Positions 31,782-41,589 of a DNA stretch of 64,000 nt are shown here, piece after piece (position 1 is the stretch's first letter; the number at the start of each line of letters is the position of its first letter). The stretch lies in NCBI GenBank assembly GCA_964036295.1, contig OZ038470.1:6731578-6795577 (forward strand), read 5' to 3'. The stretch is from Plumapathes pennacea (taxonomy: Eukaryota; Cnidaria; Anthozoa; Antipatharia; Myriopathidae). The position numbers and the translations under genes are program-made. The notes beneath the pieces were generated by a model. That model was given only the letters and a program-made list of their open reading frames with translations, was not told the origin of the DNA and did not search any database.

Positions 31782-32576
31782 ATGAATGGTGGTTCGCCCA
31801 ATTATCACGGTTTGATGAGGATCAACAAGACTGGTGAAATGAGACTCAGAAACAAGGTTGGCAACGCGATTCTCAAAGAAAATACTTACGAAGAAAGAGC
31901 TCTGAGGACGCGACTACAAACGATCAAGAAGCACCAAGACAGGAACGATAGATACCTCACGCACAAGCAGCTGGAGTTTGCCACAAGCCAAGTGTCGGCG
32001 AGTGAAGAAAGGCCCTTTACAACGGGAAGCAGTGGGCAGGATTTGACGAGTACGGAAAAGCCGCTGAGTCTTCCTCCGATTAACGAAAAAATCGCAGAAA
32101 AGACGGTCGTTTCGAAGTCTGCGCCGGAGCTGAGAAAAACGAGTGATACTACAGGCAGTGACAGGGTTCAAGGAAGGTGGGAAAAGGCGATTACACTTGT
32201 GCGGCAAGCGGTCTCTCAGAGAAGCCAGCGAAGAGACAAGGGATCACTAGGCTGCGCACAAGACGAAGAAAAGTTCACGCTTACTGCCGCGAACCTGTCG
32301 GCCAAAATGTCAGATAAAGGGACAAATTTTCCTCCCATCGATCCCACGACCGCTCAAACCACAGGTAGGAGAAGAAAGAAAGGTATTCAGAAACAACTAA
32401 GCCTTCCTGAAATGATCCAAACGTCACGCAAAAAGTCGCTACTTGGTCTGCAGGATCCTCGGTTTCAGCGGCTCGAGCAGTGTCTACAAGAAGCCGGACT
32501 GAACAAAACAGAGACAGTGAAAGAACAGGCAACGCAAAGACATGGAGCACCGAACAACCGCATGTCCATGTTTTAA
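31782..32576 (+). CDS. Orphan basic protein with DPRF motif (264 aa)
   Basis: Complete single-exon frame from ATG at 31782. The N-terminus is charged and helical (EERALRTRLQTIKKHQDRND). Then come SLPPINEKI, VSKSAPELRK, NFPPIDPT, KQLSLPEMIQ, and near the C-terminus DPRFQRLEQCL. The DPRF-x-R-L motif is shared with the genes at 23034 and 38602; the SAP and LPPI elements recur elsewhere in the cluster (SFSAPNV in the 46391 gene). No known domain, no signal peptide. Confidence 0.7.
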   Translation: MNGGSPNYHGLMRINKTGEMRLRNKVGNAILKENTYEERALRTRLQTIKKHQDRNDRYLTHKQLEFATSQVSASEERPFTTGSSGQDLTSTEKPLSLPPINEKIAEKTVVSKSAPELRKTSDTTGSDRVQGRWEKAITLVRQAVSQRSQRRDKGSLGCAQDEEKFTLTAANLSAKMSDKGTNFPPIDPTTAQTTGRRRKKGIQKQLSLPEMIQTSRKKSLLGLQDPRFQRLEQCLQEAGLNKTETVKEQATQRHGAPNNRMSMF

Positions 32577-33971
32577 TTTTACCCGCGAACATCAAGTCAA
32601 GTCAAGTCCAGTAGACTTTTGTTTATATCCACATAGTTATCCACTAAGTTATTCATACACTGTGTTGCTTCGTAGAACCGTAAATATTATTTGACACTAA
32701 AGGTGTGAAGTGAAAATGACGCCCAGCTGGACGGCAAACAGCAGGCTGCGCATTTTCACGAGATCTCCTTTAATGGAGAAATTATTATATTGAGAGGAAT
32801 TAACTAACAGCTCGCGATTGGATCGGGAATCTAGCGTATTTATCTGCGGTCCGATTGTAGCTTCTGCGGCCATCTAGTTATTGATATAAGAAAGCCAAGT
32901 TTGTCTATCTTTATCCAAGCCGGATATAAAGAGCGCACTGTACTGTATGTGTTCTTTGCCGTGTCGGGGGTGCTTTTCATTCTTCGGGATATAGTGAGCG
33001 AAAATTTGAAGGAGGCTATTGACAGCTTCTAAAACTAACACTCCTCTTGTGTTGCGCACTGGCCAGCGAAACCCCTCTATAGTTATTACGTTGGTCTTTG
33101 TGAGTCTTTTTACATCGGCTATAATTTATTGGCTGAGGAACATTGCGGATTCTTAAAAGTGAATCAGCACGCCTGAAGGAATACGCGTTTTTTTAACAGC
33201 GCGTGAAGGTTCTCACGTCTGCGCGGAACCCGCTGAGTAGGCAGCTACTTAATTGAAAAGTAATTGATACAATAAATATTTTACAATGAAATGGAAACGC
33301 TGTGAACCGTTCAGCCTCAGGTCAATATCGAACATCACATTGTGTATGCGTGACGTGACGAAGGCTATGAACTGTCACATCAGCTCCACTTCATCCTATT
33401 CCATAACAACTACTCAGTGCTGCTATTGCTGCTGCTACCACTACAATACACGAGTACTAGTCTACTACTGGTACTACTACTACCACCACAACTACTACTA
33501 CTACTATTGCTGCTGCTACTGGTACACTATAAGACGGACAACTGGTAGGAGCGGTCTCTGCCGTTTCTTTAGTCATTTACTGTAACTGAACTCTCTTTAA
33601 AGTGCATATAAGCCCAAAAATGATATCTTTACAATCGAATCTACACGATGGAAATATGTTGACTATTAGAATAAGTCTGCGTTTTAACGCTGCGCCTTTG
33701 AGTTATCAAGGTTTATATTTTGAATATGGTAATGATGTGACGTCAAAGAAGGAACAATATTCATTATACAAAATCTTGTTGGTAGAGATAAATGACATCT
33801 TATCAACGTCCATTTTATACTTGAATTTTGTGTAAATGATTTTACCAAATATTTTGTATGAATCTGAAAACAGTTCCAATCACGAATGTTCACTTTAAGA
33901 CGCACACCTCTCCAAAACGAACAGTTGCTGGTCCCGAGGGTGTCTGTTTTACTAGGGAGTTCACTGTGCCA

Positions 33972-34015
<44 letters not shown>

Positions 34016-34693
34016 TGGGATAGCCGCCGCGCGGCTACCTGCTACTTACAACTTTACCTACAACTTACGATACATATATGTATTCGTCATCGCTATAGAA
34101 CTTTTATGAGGAACTAATTAATCTTACCGCATGTTTGTACTGAATCCTCTTTCGCTGTACATAGTTTCATTAAACTTTTCCGTCTTCAAGCGACCTGGTG
34201 TTAGAACGACAGCGGATTAATTTCAGACCACAACGTTAAGATTTGCACTTATGTATCCTGCCCTGTCCCCTACAATCGAAACATAAATCCGAAGGCATCA
34301 CAGAATGGACAGGAATAAACAGGAAGCCATTTCAAGCTCCAGTGGAGTTTTCAGCTGTCTTGATAACAATACAGTGGGCTCGCACAAAGACGATGCTAAC
34401 GAGTGAATACCACTTCTGTTTATTTTGTAAAACAATTGCGATTGGAACAGCAAACATCAAGTAGGTTCTTTGGAAAGAAGAGAGAAGGAAAGTCAACTTC
34501 TCTTTCGTTATTCTGCCTTCAGTTCATTACACATTATAAATATTAAACATATCTAGAGACAATTAATTTACAGCTGGCGCCATAAATAGACAAGCTAGAG
34601 CACCAAACCCATTCAAAACGGCAAAATATGCCTTCATCTCAAATAAAAAAATTATTCGACGCTATTTACATGAAACACAACATATATTTTGAC
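32577..34693. other. Intergenic between convergent genes; simple repeats
   Basis: Holds CTACTAC/GCTGCTG-type triplet repeats (about 33415-33535) and a (TA)n run (33974-34012). Frames across them are low-complexity artefacts. No gene recognised. Confidence 0.45.
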
Positions 34694-35284
34694 TCATTTG
34701 TCTCGCGTCTTCTTCGGTAGCGGCCGATCAAGCAAAGTCCTCAAGTCCTTATAACTCCAGTCTTGTCTCTTCACGTAAGCAGTCAACACGGGCGCCTCTC
34801 CTGGAAAGAGTCTGTCGTTCATGGCATTGATGGGTAATTCTTTCACATCCCAGGCAGGCTGCGGCACCGTGCTGTTAGCAGCTTTCGCTCCGCTCCCGAG
34901 CGAGTAATCTGAATGTTCTCTAAGCACGCCTCGAAGCCACGACGTTTTGGCTCTGACCTGCACAGTCTTCAAGTTCTCTTGATTCAAGTTGAACGGGCGT
35001 ACGGACTGCGTGTATCCCATCCTTGCGTGGATTCGACGAATGTCGGGCAAGAACGCCTCGATCAGTTTCTCTCTGTTTTGCTCGTTCATCACGCTCATGT
35101 CAAGCTCCGAACGGCACGATTTCGTTCTCCCCCGCGTACTGGCCGTGGTGGCTTGCGAGCGAAGCAAGTACCTTGACGATTGAGTGAGATCGGAGTGTGT
35201 CCTTGTTCGAGACTCGAAAGACTTTCTGCCTTGTGACTTCGCTGTTTCTAACCTCAGTTGATTCCTATGATTAGTTGACTCCAT
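34694..35284 (-). CDS. Orphan basic protein (196 aa)
   Basis: ATG at 35284 (MESTNHRNQ) is chosen over an upstream TTG. The first 70 residues are Arg/Ser/Thr-rich; a more ordered part follows (EKLIEAFLPDIRRIHARMGY). The C-terminal part (AWDVKELPINAMNDRLFPG, then DWSYKDLRTLLDRPLPKK) has Trp and regular hydrophobic spacing that suggest a folded module. No known domain. A strict X-box match lies 263 bp upstream (35547-35559). Confidence 0.65.
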   Translation of the reverse strand: MESTNHRNQLRLETAKSQGRKSFESRTRTHSDLTQSSRYLLRSQATTASTRGRTKSCRSELDMSVMNEQNREKLIEAFLPDIRRIHARMGYTQSVRPFNLNQENLKTVQVRAKTSWLRGVLREHSDYSLGSGAKAANSTVPQPAWDVKELPINAMNDRLFPGEAPVLTAYVKRQDWSYKDLRTLLDRPLPKKTRDK

Positions 35285-35546
35285 GCAAGCATCGTAATGT
35301 GTTCTCAAACGAAATCAGCAGAACATGTGTAATTTCAGACTTTGTCCGCCATGAAAGCTACCGATGAAAAGCCAGGGAAGCCCGAAATGCTGCCAGTTGA
35401 TAACTACAACTCATCTGTTGATATATCACTTTGCGCCAGAGACGCAGGAATTCGTGAAGCAAAACAAAATGAATTATTAAACGTGTGAAGTTGTCACGAC
35501 CTATTGTTTTCCTCTCACCAAGACCCCTTGTCTTGGATTTCGGTTG

Positions 35547-35559
35547 GTAACCTAGCAAC
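35547..35559. promoter_or_regulatory. X-box (strict half-site match)
   Basis: gtaacctagcaac matches the RFX consensus GTNRCC-N(0-3)-RGYAAC in both half sites with a 1-nt spacer. It sits between the minus gene ending at 35284 and the plus-strand small ORF starting at 35572, so it could serve either direction. Confidence 0.5.
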
Positions 35560-35571
35560 GACAGAGAAAAC

Positions 35572-35782
35572 ATGGCGCCTCCGCAAAAAAAACAAGGTTC
35601 TTTTTTTCCCTTTTCTTTTTTTTTTTTTTTTTTTTTATTAAGCTATTTGTAGTAGAGAAAGAATGCAAACTAAAGAATTGCTACAAGATCTTCGCCTTCA
35701 GTTATTACAAGCCGTGATGGGTTACAGAAGGAAGTGGTTATACAAAGAACATCGTACAAAATCCAAAAAAAAAAACATGTAA
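35572..35782 (+). CDS. Candidate 55-aa two-exon protein
   Basis: Exon 1 (35572-35596) reads MAPPQKKQ plus one base; a donor gt follows. After a 46-nt T-rich intron ending ttattaag, exon 2 (35643-35782) continues in phase: ICSRERMQTKELLQDLRLQL, then a basic helix ending RTKSKKKNM and a stop. Unspliced, exon 2 still holds a 39-codon ORF from ATG 35663. The X-box lies 12 bp upstream of the ATG. Evidence is phase agreement and a coding-like helix only; a 46-nt intron is unusually short. Confidence 0.35.
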
Positions 35783-36069
35783 AGTTAAGGGTGAAATAAA
35801 CAACTGGGTATGGTTCACTTCAAATAGACCTCAGCGATTTTTTAAGCTCCCGTAGGTTAATACATACTAACGTGACTGACTAGTGAACTATATCAGAAAT
35901 TTGCAGTGCACTGCAACAAGTGGAACTCCCCTGCACTAAGGACATTTTTGGAGCAATTTTGACATATTTCGGGCAATTATGGACACAAACTTCAATTAAT
36001 CATAAAAACCTCAGTTTTTACTCAAATGACCAAACGTGAGCACTGAAAACTAGCCTACAGTTACTCCAA

Positions 36070-37092
36070 CTAGCAACGCAACGTGACCACATCGGGTGTC
36101 CCGAATTTAAAATAAAGTGAGCTGTAGTGCTCGAGGGAACCATGCAGTTTCTCTGGGTTCTTAGCTTTCGCAGCGTCCATCGCCAATAGGATTCTAGCGC
36201 GAGACGCAAGCGCGTTCCTGGGTTTGTATGTTTTGTCTTTTAAAAATTCCTTCAATCCCCAAATGATCACGTCGAACCTGTCCCACATCCACTGATCGGC
36301 GTCCAATTCTTTAGCGGTTGGTTGGACCTGAGGCTTATCTATGATATTGGCTTTACAAGCAAGAATTGAAGACGCAAAGCTAAGTCTGCGATGTATGTTC
36401 ACTCCATCCCTTGATTCACGCAAAGACTCGCGTCGATCAGTCAATAGTCGGGCATTGCTGCCCCTTACTTTCTCTGAGGTATTCAAGTTCTTCACAGCGC
36501 CCATCCAGTTAGTGTGGCTTGTGCTTAGTTTACTAGTCACCAGAGAGTTGATAGCAACTGATGCTGGGGCTGTTTTATTTCTGCCAAACTTTGGCTTTCG
36601 TGACTCAACTGATGAGGTGCTCGGGTTATGTTGGCGCGTTTTGCTCGGCCCTGTACTAGAGAACGCAGCTCGCTTGTTTGTGACACCCTCTGCCGCAGCT
36701 TCTGTTTGCAGTTTCTTGAACATAACCGCACTCTTTACATTCCTGCCACCAGCCAAAACTTCTCTGTAACTCAAGCTAGGCGCAGTCAGCACTCGAGGTC
36801 TCGGTAACTTACAGGAATCCCTTGCCAAAAAGTCCCCGTTCTTCTGTAGATTCCGTCTTTTTGAAAGCTCTGCGCTGGCTCGAGCGACTTCTTTGCATTT
36901 TATATTCCTTGCTTTCTCATAACGCACGATGGTTTTATCAAGATCACTCTTCAAAGAAGAATTCCTTTGTCGCGCATAATTTGACACACGCCGTACCGAA
37001 CCGAACTTGCTATCACAGAGCTGCCTGGTTTCTCGACGTAATCTCTCCACAAAGTTTCCCTCTCCAATCATAAACGAAGACGTGTTACTCAT
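36070..37092 (-). CDS. Orphan basic protein (340 aa)
   Basis: Complete single-exon frame from ATG at 37092. The N-terminal 100 residues are charged and helical (NFVERLRRETRQLCDSKFG). The middle is Ser/Thr/Lys-rich with RVLTAPSLSYREVLAGG. The last 85 residues are ordered-looking and Trp-containing (ADQWMWDRFDVIIWGLKEFL, then SRARILLAMDAAKAKNPEKL), perhaps a small helical domain. No known family recognised. An X-box-like site lies 91 bp before the ATG. Longest of the orphan cluster. Confidence 0.7.
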   Translation of the reverse strand: MSNTSSFMIGEGNFVERLRRETRQLCDSKFGSVRRVSNYARQRNSSLKSDLDKTIVRYEKARNIKCKEVARASAELSKRRNLQKNGDFLARDSCKLPRPRVLTAPSLSYREVLAGGRNVKSAVMFKKLQTEAAAEGVTNKRAAFSSTGPSKTRQHNPSTSSVESRKPKFGRNKTAPASVAINSLVTSKLSTSHTNWMGAVKNLNTSEKVRGSNARLLTDRRESLRESRDGVNIHRRLSFASSILACKANIIDKPQVQPTAKELDADQWMWDRFDVIIWGLKEFLKDKTYKPRNALASRARILLAMDAAKAKNPEKLHGSLEHYSSLYFKFGTPDVVTLRC

Positions 37093-37182
37093 TGATGGAA
37101 TATAGCGTAAAATCAGGCACTCTTATCAGTGCGCTGGTGATGACAATTAAACAAGTTCTAATGAAACTGTTTTTCTGGGAAA

Positions 37183-37196
37183 GTTTTCTTGGCAAC
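37183..37196 (-). promoter_or_regulatory. X-box-like site
   Basis: gttttcttggcaac fits GTHNYY-NN-RRNAAC; the right half ggcaac is a strict RFX half site. It is 91 bp before the ATG at 37092. Confidence 0.45.
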
Positions 37197-38601
37197 CCCC
37201 TTTTTGACCGTTTGTTGGGAAGGGGAAACTCGCTTGGTGTAGAGAGATAATCAAGTATTCAAGAAAATAGCGTCAAAACACACTTTATGTTTCGGTAAGT
37301 AACCTAGCAATAACTATAATATTACCCAATGTTTCAAACATACTTTGGTGATCTCTCATCATATGTTTATAATAGGATTACGTTTATGGCCTCTTGTTTT
37401 GAAAATAGAGGACTTTGTGTGTTGGCTTTAATGAACCAACTAACAATCCAAATTTAAATCAGGATCGTCTGAAGAAGATCTTCACTAAATGATATGACAT
37501 CAGTATCAACGTCCTTTATATTTGCGGCCAGCAATTAAATTTGCTGAAATTGCAAAATAATGTCTAAATTGACCACAATGCACCTGCTGTAGAATAAGGG
37601 CAATCTTCCTCGAGCTATGAACGGCACGCCGCCAGATCGTGACAAGGATATGACAAATTTATTTTCCATAAGTGTAGCATATATCAGCGCATGCGCAGTT
37701 TGATATGCAGTTGCTAGTCTTACCTAAGTTTGTGTAACGTCAGCATCCCGTTGAAAGCGCATGCTCAGTGGACTTGGCATCTTTTCCTGAAGTACAACAA
37801 AATTTAAGTTTCTTTATCAACCATCACTTAAAATGGACAAATTAATACACGTAGATTATATGCATATTATATTAAGCATATTTCATTTTACAGTTGACCC
37901 GGTTTCGTCTCGGTTCTTTGTCTGTGTAAACTGATAATAGAGACCTTAGTTTAAAATTTTTGTGGTTAACATCTCCAAGAGGAGACAACTAACTGGTGCA
38001 TATCTACAGCGTCATGCACTAACTACATTTCATAGGGCATCATCTGTAGCTTAACCCTTTCACTCTTGGGAGTGACCAACTTCAATTTTCTCCTTCATTC
38101 TCTCAACCAGAGATACTATACAGTATGGAGAATTGACCACTACATTCATAGTTCATTGATCAGATGAAAGCTGATCGGCCTATCGATTCTCACCACTTTT
38201 TCACTCATTTTCTTCTTAAGTGGTTAGGATAGTTTGTGTTATGAGCCAGGAACGTGCTCCAACGAAGTTGTAATGCCACAAACGTCCAACAACGCATTCC
38301 TTATGGCTTTCAACATTCCAGTGCCCCCCGCGCTGCACTAGCAGAAACTGCGCGAATACCGTGAAGGTTTATTTAAAAACTGACTTCTAGAAGGGGGGCT
38401 TAAAAGAGAGGGAGTTTATTAGAGAGTGGGGCTTATTTAAAAGTAACACACTGCTTGAAACACACTGATCAGCTTTATTCACAGATTTGGCCATATAAGC
38501 CCTTGCCGCGGGCTTTTCTAAAAGTCAGATCCCCTAATAATTATTTTAAGTCACAATTTTATGCTGTTAATGCTTGTCAGTTCCTTGTCGGTTGTTCTCT
38601 C
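37197..38601. other. Intergenic with two dispersed repeats
   Basis: Contains a copy of the ccctttcact MITE family (from ttaaccctttcactcttggg at 38051 to about 38225) and the gggggcttaaaagagaggg/ttattagagag repeat at 38390-38445. A variant X-box-like gtaacctagcaat occurs near 37301. No gene was found. Confidence 0.45.
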
Positions 38602-39366
38602 TTATTCTCTCGCGTCGCTCTCTTTATGAGGTGGAGGAACCAAGACTGAGTAAAGTCCCCGAAACCTCGGGTCTTCGCTTGGGTTTTTCAGGAATCCTCC
38701 ACTTGAAGTTAATCGACAACGTTTAGTGCTCAAGGCTTCACCCCCTGTGAAACGCGAGTAACTTCGCCTTTCGCCTCTATCAAAACCGTTGGTGCTTTTC
38801 TCGTATAATTTTTCGTTCGATCTGTTAGTCTCACAGGCAAGCAGTCGTGGGATCTTTGGAAGCGTAGGCTCACAGTTCTTTCTGCAACTTGACAAAACGT
38901 CTTGGTAAGGCCGGTAAGTTTCGGCCCTGTAACTCTGCATACAGAGTGGAAAGTGAAAGTCGGTTGTCCTCTCAGTGAGATGTCCACTGTGCCTTCCATT
39001 CGCGTATGCGTCTGACTGTATCTCCCTCAGCCTTTGCAAGTTCTTCATACTTTCTTCACTGGCCTTCTCTACTAACGTTAAGATGTTTTCACACAACAAC
39101 CACGCGTTACCGTCTTCTTCTTCGTCCTCGGGACAGAACGGTCTTATTTCGATCGTCTTGTTGGCATTTACGGCGTGAACAAATCTAAACAGAAGCATCC
39201 TAGTTCGGATCAGGCTTCCCAGGCTTTTAGTCTTCTTGACATGTCTCCTCTGTATCGGCCAAATAGGATCAATATGTGGTGGAGTAAGTTGGAAACCTCT
39301 TTCAGGTACACGTGCGTTTTCCCGCCCTTTCTCGAGGGCGGTTTTCATCAAAACGTGATGCTCCAT
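38602..39366 (-). CDS. Orphan protein with DPRF motif (254 aa)
   Basis: ATG at 39366. The N-terminus is basic (TKSLGSLIRTRMLLFRFVHA), followed by an acidic patch (CPEDEEEDGNAW) and a helical stretch (LTLVEKASEESMKNLQRLRE). The C-terminus carries DPRFRGLYSVLVPPP just before the end, near-identical in pattern to that of the 23034 gene. No known domain. The start codon and promoter are included in a recent 1.13-kb tandem duplication upstream. Confidence 0.68.
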   Translation of the reverse strand: MEHHVLMKTALEKGRENARVPERGFQLTPPHIDPIWPIQRRHVKKTKSLGSLIRTRMLLFRFVHAVNANKTIEIRPFCPEDEEEDGNAWLLCENILTLVEKASEESMKNLQRLREIQSDAYANGRHSGHLTERTTDFHFPLCMQSYRAETYRPYQDVLSSCRKNCEPTLPKIPRLLACETNRSNEKLYEKSTNGFDRGERRSYSRFTGGEALSTKRCRLTSSGGFLKNPSEDPRFRGLYSVLVPPPHKESDARE

Positions 39367-41589
39367 CGCAAGTTTTTCACGTTCTTCCTATCATTCGAAG
39401 CTCATCGCTCAACTTGGGAGTGTGCAGCTTGCTGTCACGGCAATTTACCTTTGTTACCAAAACAACTTACTGCACACAAAGCAGCGTACACGGTGACAAG
39501 CTTTCCACTCAAATGATTAACTGATAAATTGAATTTTTCCAAGCCAACAAACTTGTACGCTCCCAGAAGCAGATCTAGACTAAAGATAATCAGGGAAGGA
39601 AGAAATTATTACTCCCCCAACACACATGACTCAGCAATTATCCATAAGGTGGCCGCCTAGCTACCCTCAGAACCAACCATAGATGTGTGCTGACTTGATA
39701 TGGATAGGAACGCTAATGACCCACTAAATGCGTCATCAAAGCGATTGGATGACTGCTGGGGAATTGATGGCTTCACAGACGCCGAAAAAAACATCAATAT
39801 CAATATTTAAACAATGTCTCGCTCTCTAAAAAAAAACCTCATTAAATCACATGTTTGCTTTGGTCTTTGTATTCGTAACTCGTTGTCGACTATTTCAGTC
39901 TCTAATTTATGGTTCCGCTTTCAATTTCCAGAAGGACACAGAATTTACATAAATGAATAGCTCGCTTGTGGGTTAATTGAAATTTACTTCTTATTTGTTA
40001 TCTTTTCATACACGAGTATTCAGAATTGTTTGTTGCTTGAAAGGTCTATATGAAATTGCGACGACCTGAGCCAACATTACAATATACAAATTCTCCCAAC
40101 TGTTTTTAAAAGTAAATGCATGAGTGATGGACTGAAAATTGATAGCTCAATCTTTCATCTGGGCAAGCTATTGCCAGAGGTATTTTTATATTCTATAGTA
40201 TTTTCCTGGTGACAATGGAACATAAATTACCGCGTTGAAGTTAGTCGCTTTAAGGATTAAGGACTCGACTCCTAACCATAAACAAATTTAGGAACTCTAT
40301 CTCAAAGAGTACTGACATGTCAAAGCAAAGACAAGCCGCGATCTCGAAGGACAATCGAATAAATCGAATATATTAACTGGAAGTTCAGATTCCTGATCTC
40401 ACAAGGCAAGATTGTACGCGACAGTGTTCACTGTAATCAAGTGTTCTGACCGGCAACGTCGTCGGCGGTTTTCATCGAAACGTGATGCCCCATCGCAAGT
40501 TTTTCACGTTCTTCCTATCATTCGAAGCTCATCGCTCAACTTGGGAGTGTGCAGCTTGCTGTCACGGCAATTTACCTTTGTTACCAAAACAACTTACTGC
40601 ACACAAAGCAGCGTACACGGTGACAAGCTTTCCACTCAAATGATTAACTGATAAATTGAATTTTTCCAAGCCAACAAACTTGTACGCTCCCAGAAGCAGA
40701 TCTAGACTAAAGATAATCAGGGAAGGAAGAAATTATTACTCCCCCAACACACATGACTCAGCAATTATCCATAAGGTGGCCGCCTAGCTACCCTCAGAAC
40801 CAACCATAGATGTGTGCTGACTTGATATGGATAGGAACGCTAATGACCCACTAAATGCGTCATCAAAGCGATTGGATGACTGCTGGGGAATTGATGGCTT
40901 CACAGACGCCGAAAAAAACATCAATATCAATATTTAAACAATGTCTCGCTCTCTAAAAAAAAACCTCATTAAATCACATGTTTGCTTTGGTCTTTGTATT
41001 CGTAACTCGTTGTCGACTATTTCAGTCTCTAATTTATGGTTCCGCTTTCAATTTCCAGAAGGACACAGAATTTACATAAATGAATAGCTCGCTTGTGGGT
41101 TAATTGAAATTTACTTATTTGTTATCTTTTCATACACGAGTATTCAGAATTGTTTGTTGCTTGAAAGGTCTATATGAAATTGCGACGACCTGAGCCAACA
41201 TTACAATATACAAATTCTCCCAACTGTTTTTAAAAGTAAATGCATGAGTGATGGACTGAAAATTGATAGTTCAATCTTTCATCTGGGCAAGCTATTGCCA
41301 GAGGTATTTTTATATTCTATAGTATTTTCCTGGTGACAATGGAACATAAATTACCGCGTTGAAGTTAGTCGCTTTAAGGATTAAGGACTCGACTCCTAAC
41401 CATAAACAAATTTAGGAACTCTATCTCAAAGAATACTGACATGTCAAAGCAAAGACAAGCCGCGATCTCGAAGGACAATCGAATAAATCGAATATATTAA
41501 CTTCAGTTCAGTTCAGATTCCTGATCTCATAAGGCAAGATTGTACGCGACAGTGTTCACTGTAATCAAGTGTTCTGACCAGCAACGTCG
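39338..41589. repeat. Recent 1.13-kb tandem duplication
   Basis: 39338-40460 is repeated at 40463-41589 (offset 1127-1128 bp) with very few differences (for example tcaaaacgtgatgctcc versus tcgaaacgtgatgcccc, a 4-bp indel near 41116). It contains the first codons, 5' UTR and X-box of the 38602-39366 gene, so the second copy is a promoter with an orphaned start. A partial ccctttcact-family MITE (near 40080 and 41207) lies inside both copies. Confidence 0.95.
39453..39466 (-). promoter_or_regulatory. X-box-like site
   Basis: gttaccaaaacaac fits GTHNYY-NN-RRNAAC and lies 87 bp before the ATG at 39366. The tandem duplication repeats it at about 40580-40593. Confidence 0.45.

Noticed and set aside
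33286-33585. 99-codon Tyr-rich plus ORF
   Set aside because: Produced by CTACTAC-type triplet repeats.
36341-36769. 142-codon plus ORF
   Set aside because: Antisense to the 340-residue minus-strand gene and without independent coding signs.
39175-40651. Plus ORFs of 70-113 codons, repeated at 40412-40651
   Set aside because: Antisense shadows of the orphan gene and its duplicated promoter; the repetition follows from the tandem duplication.
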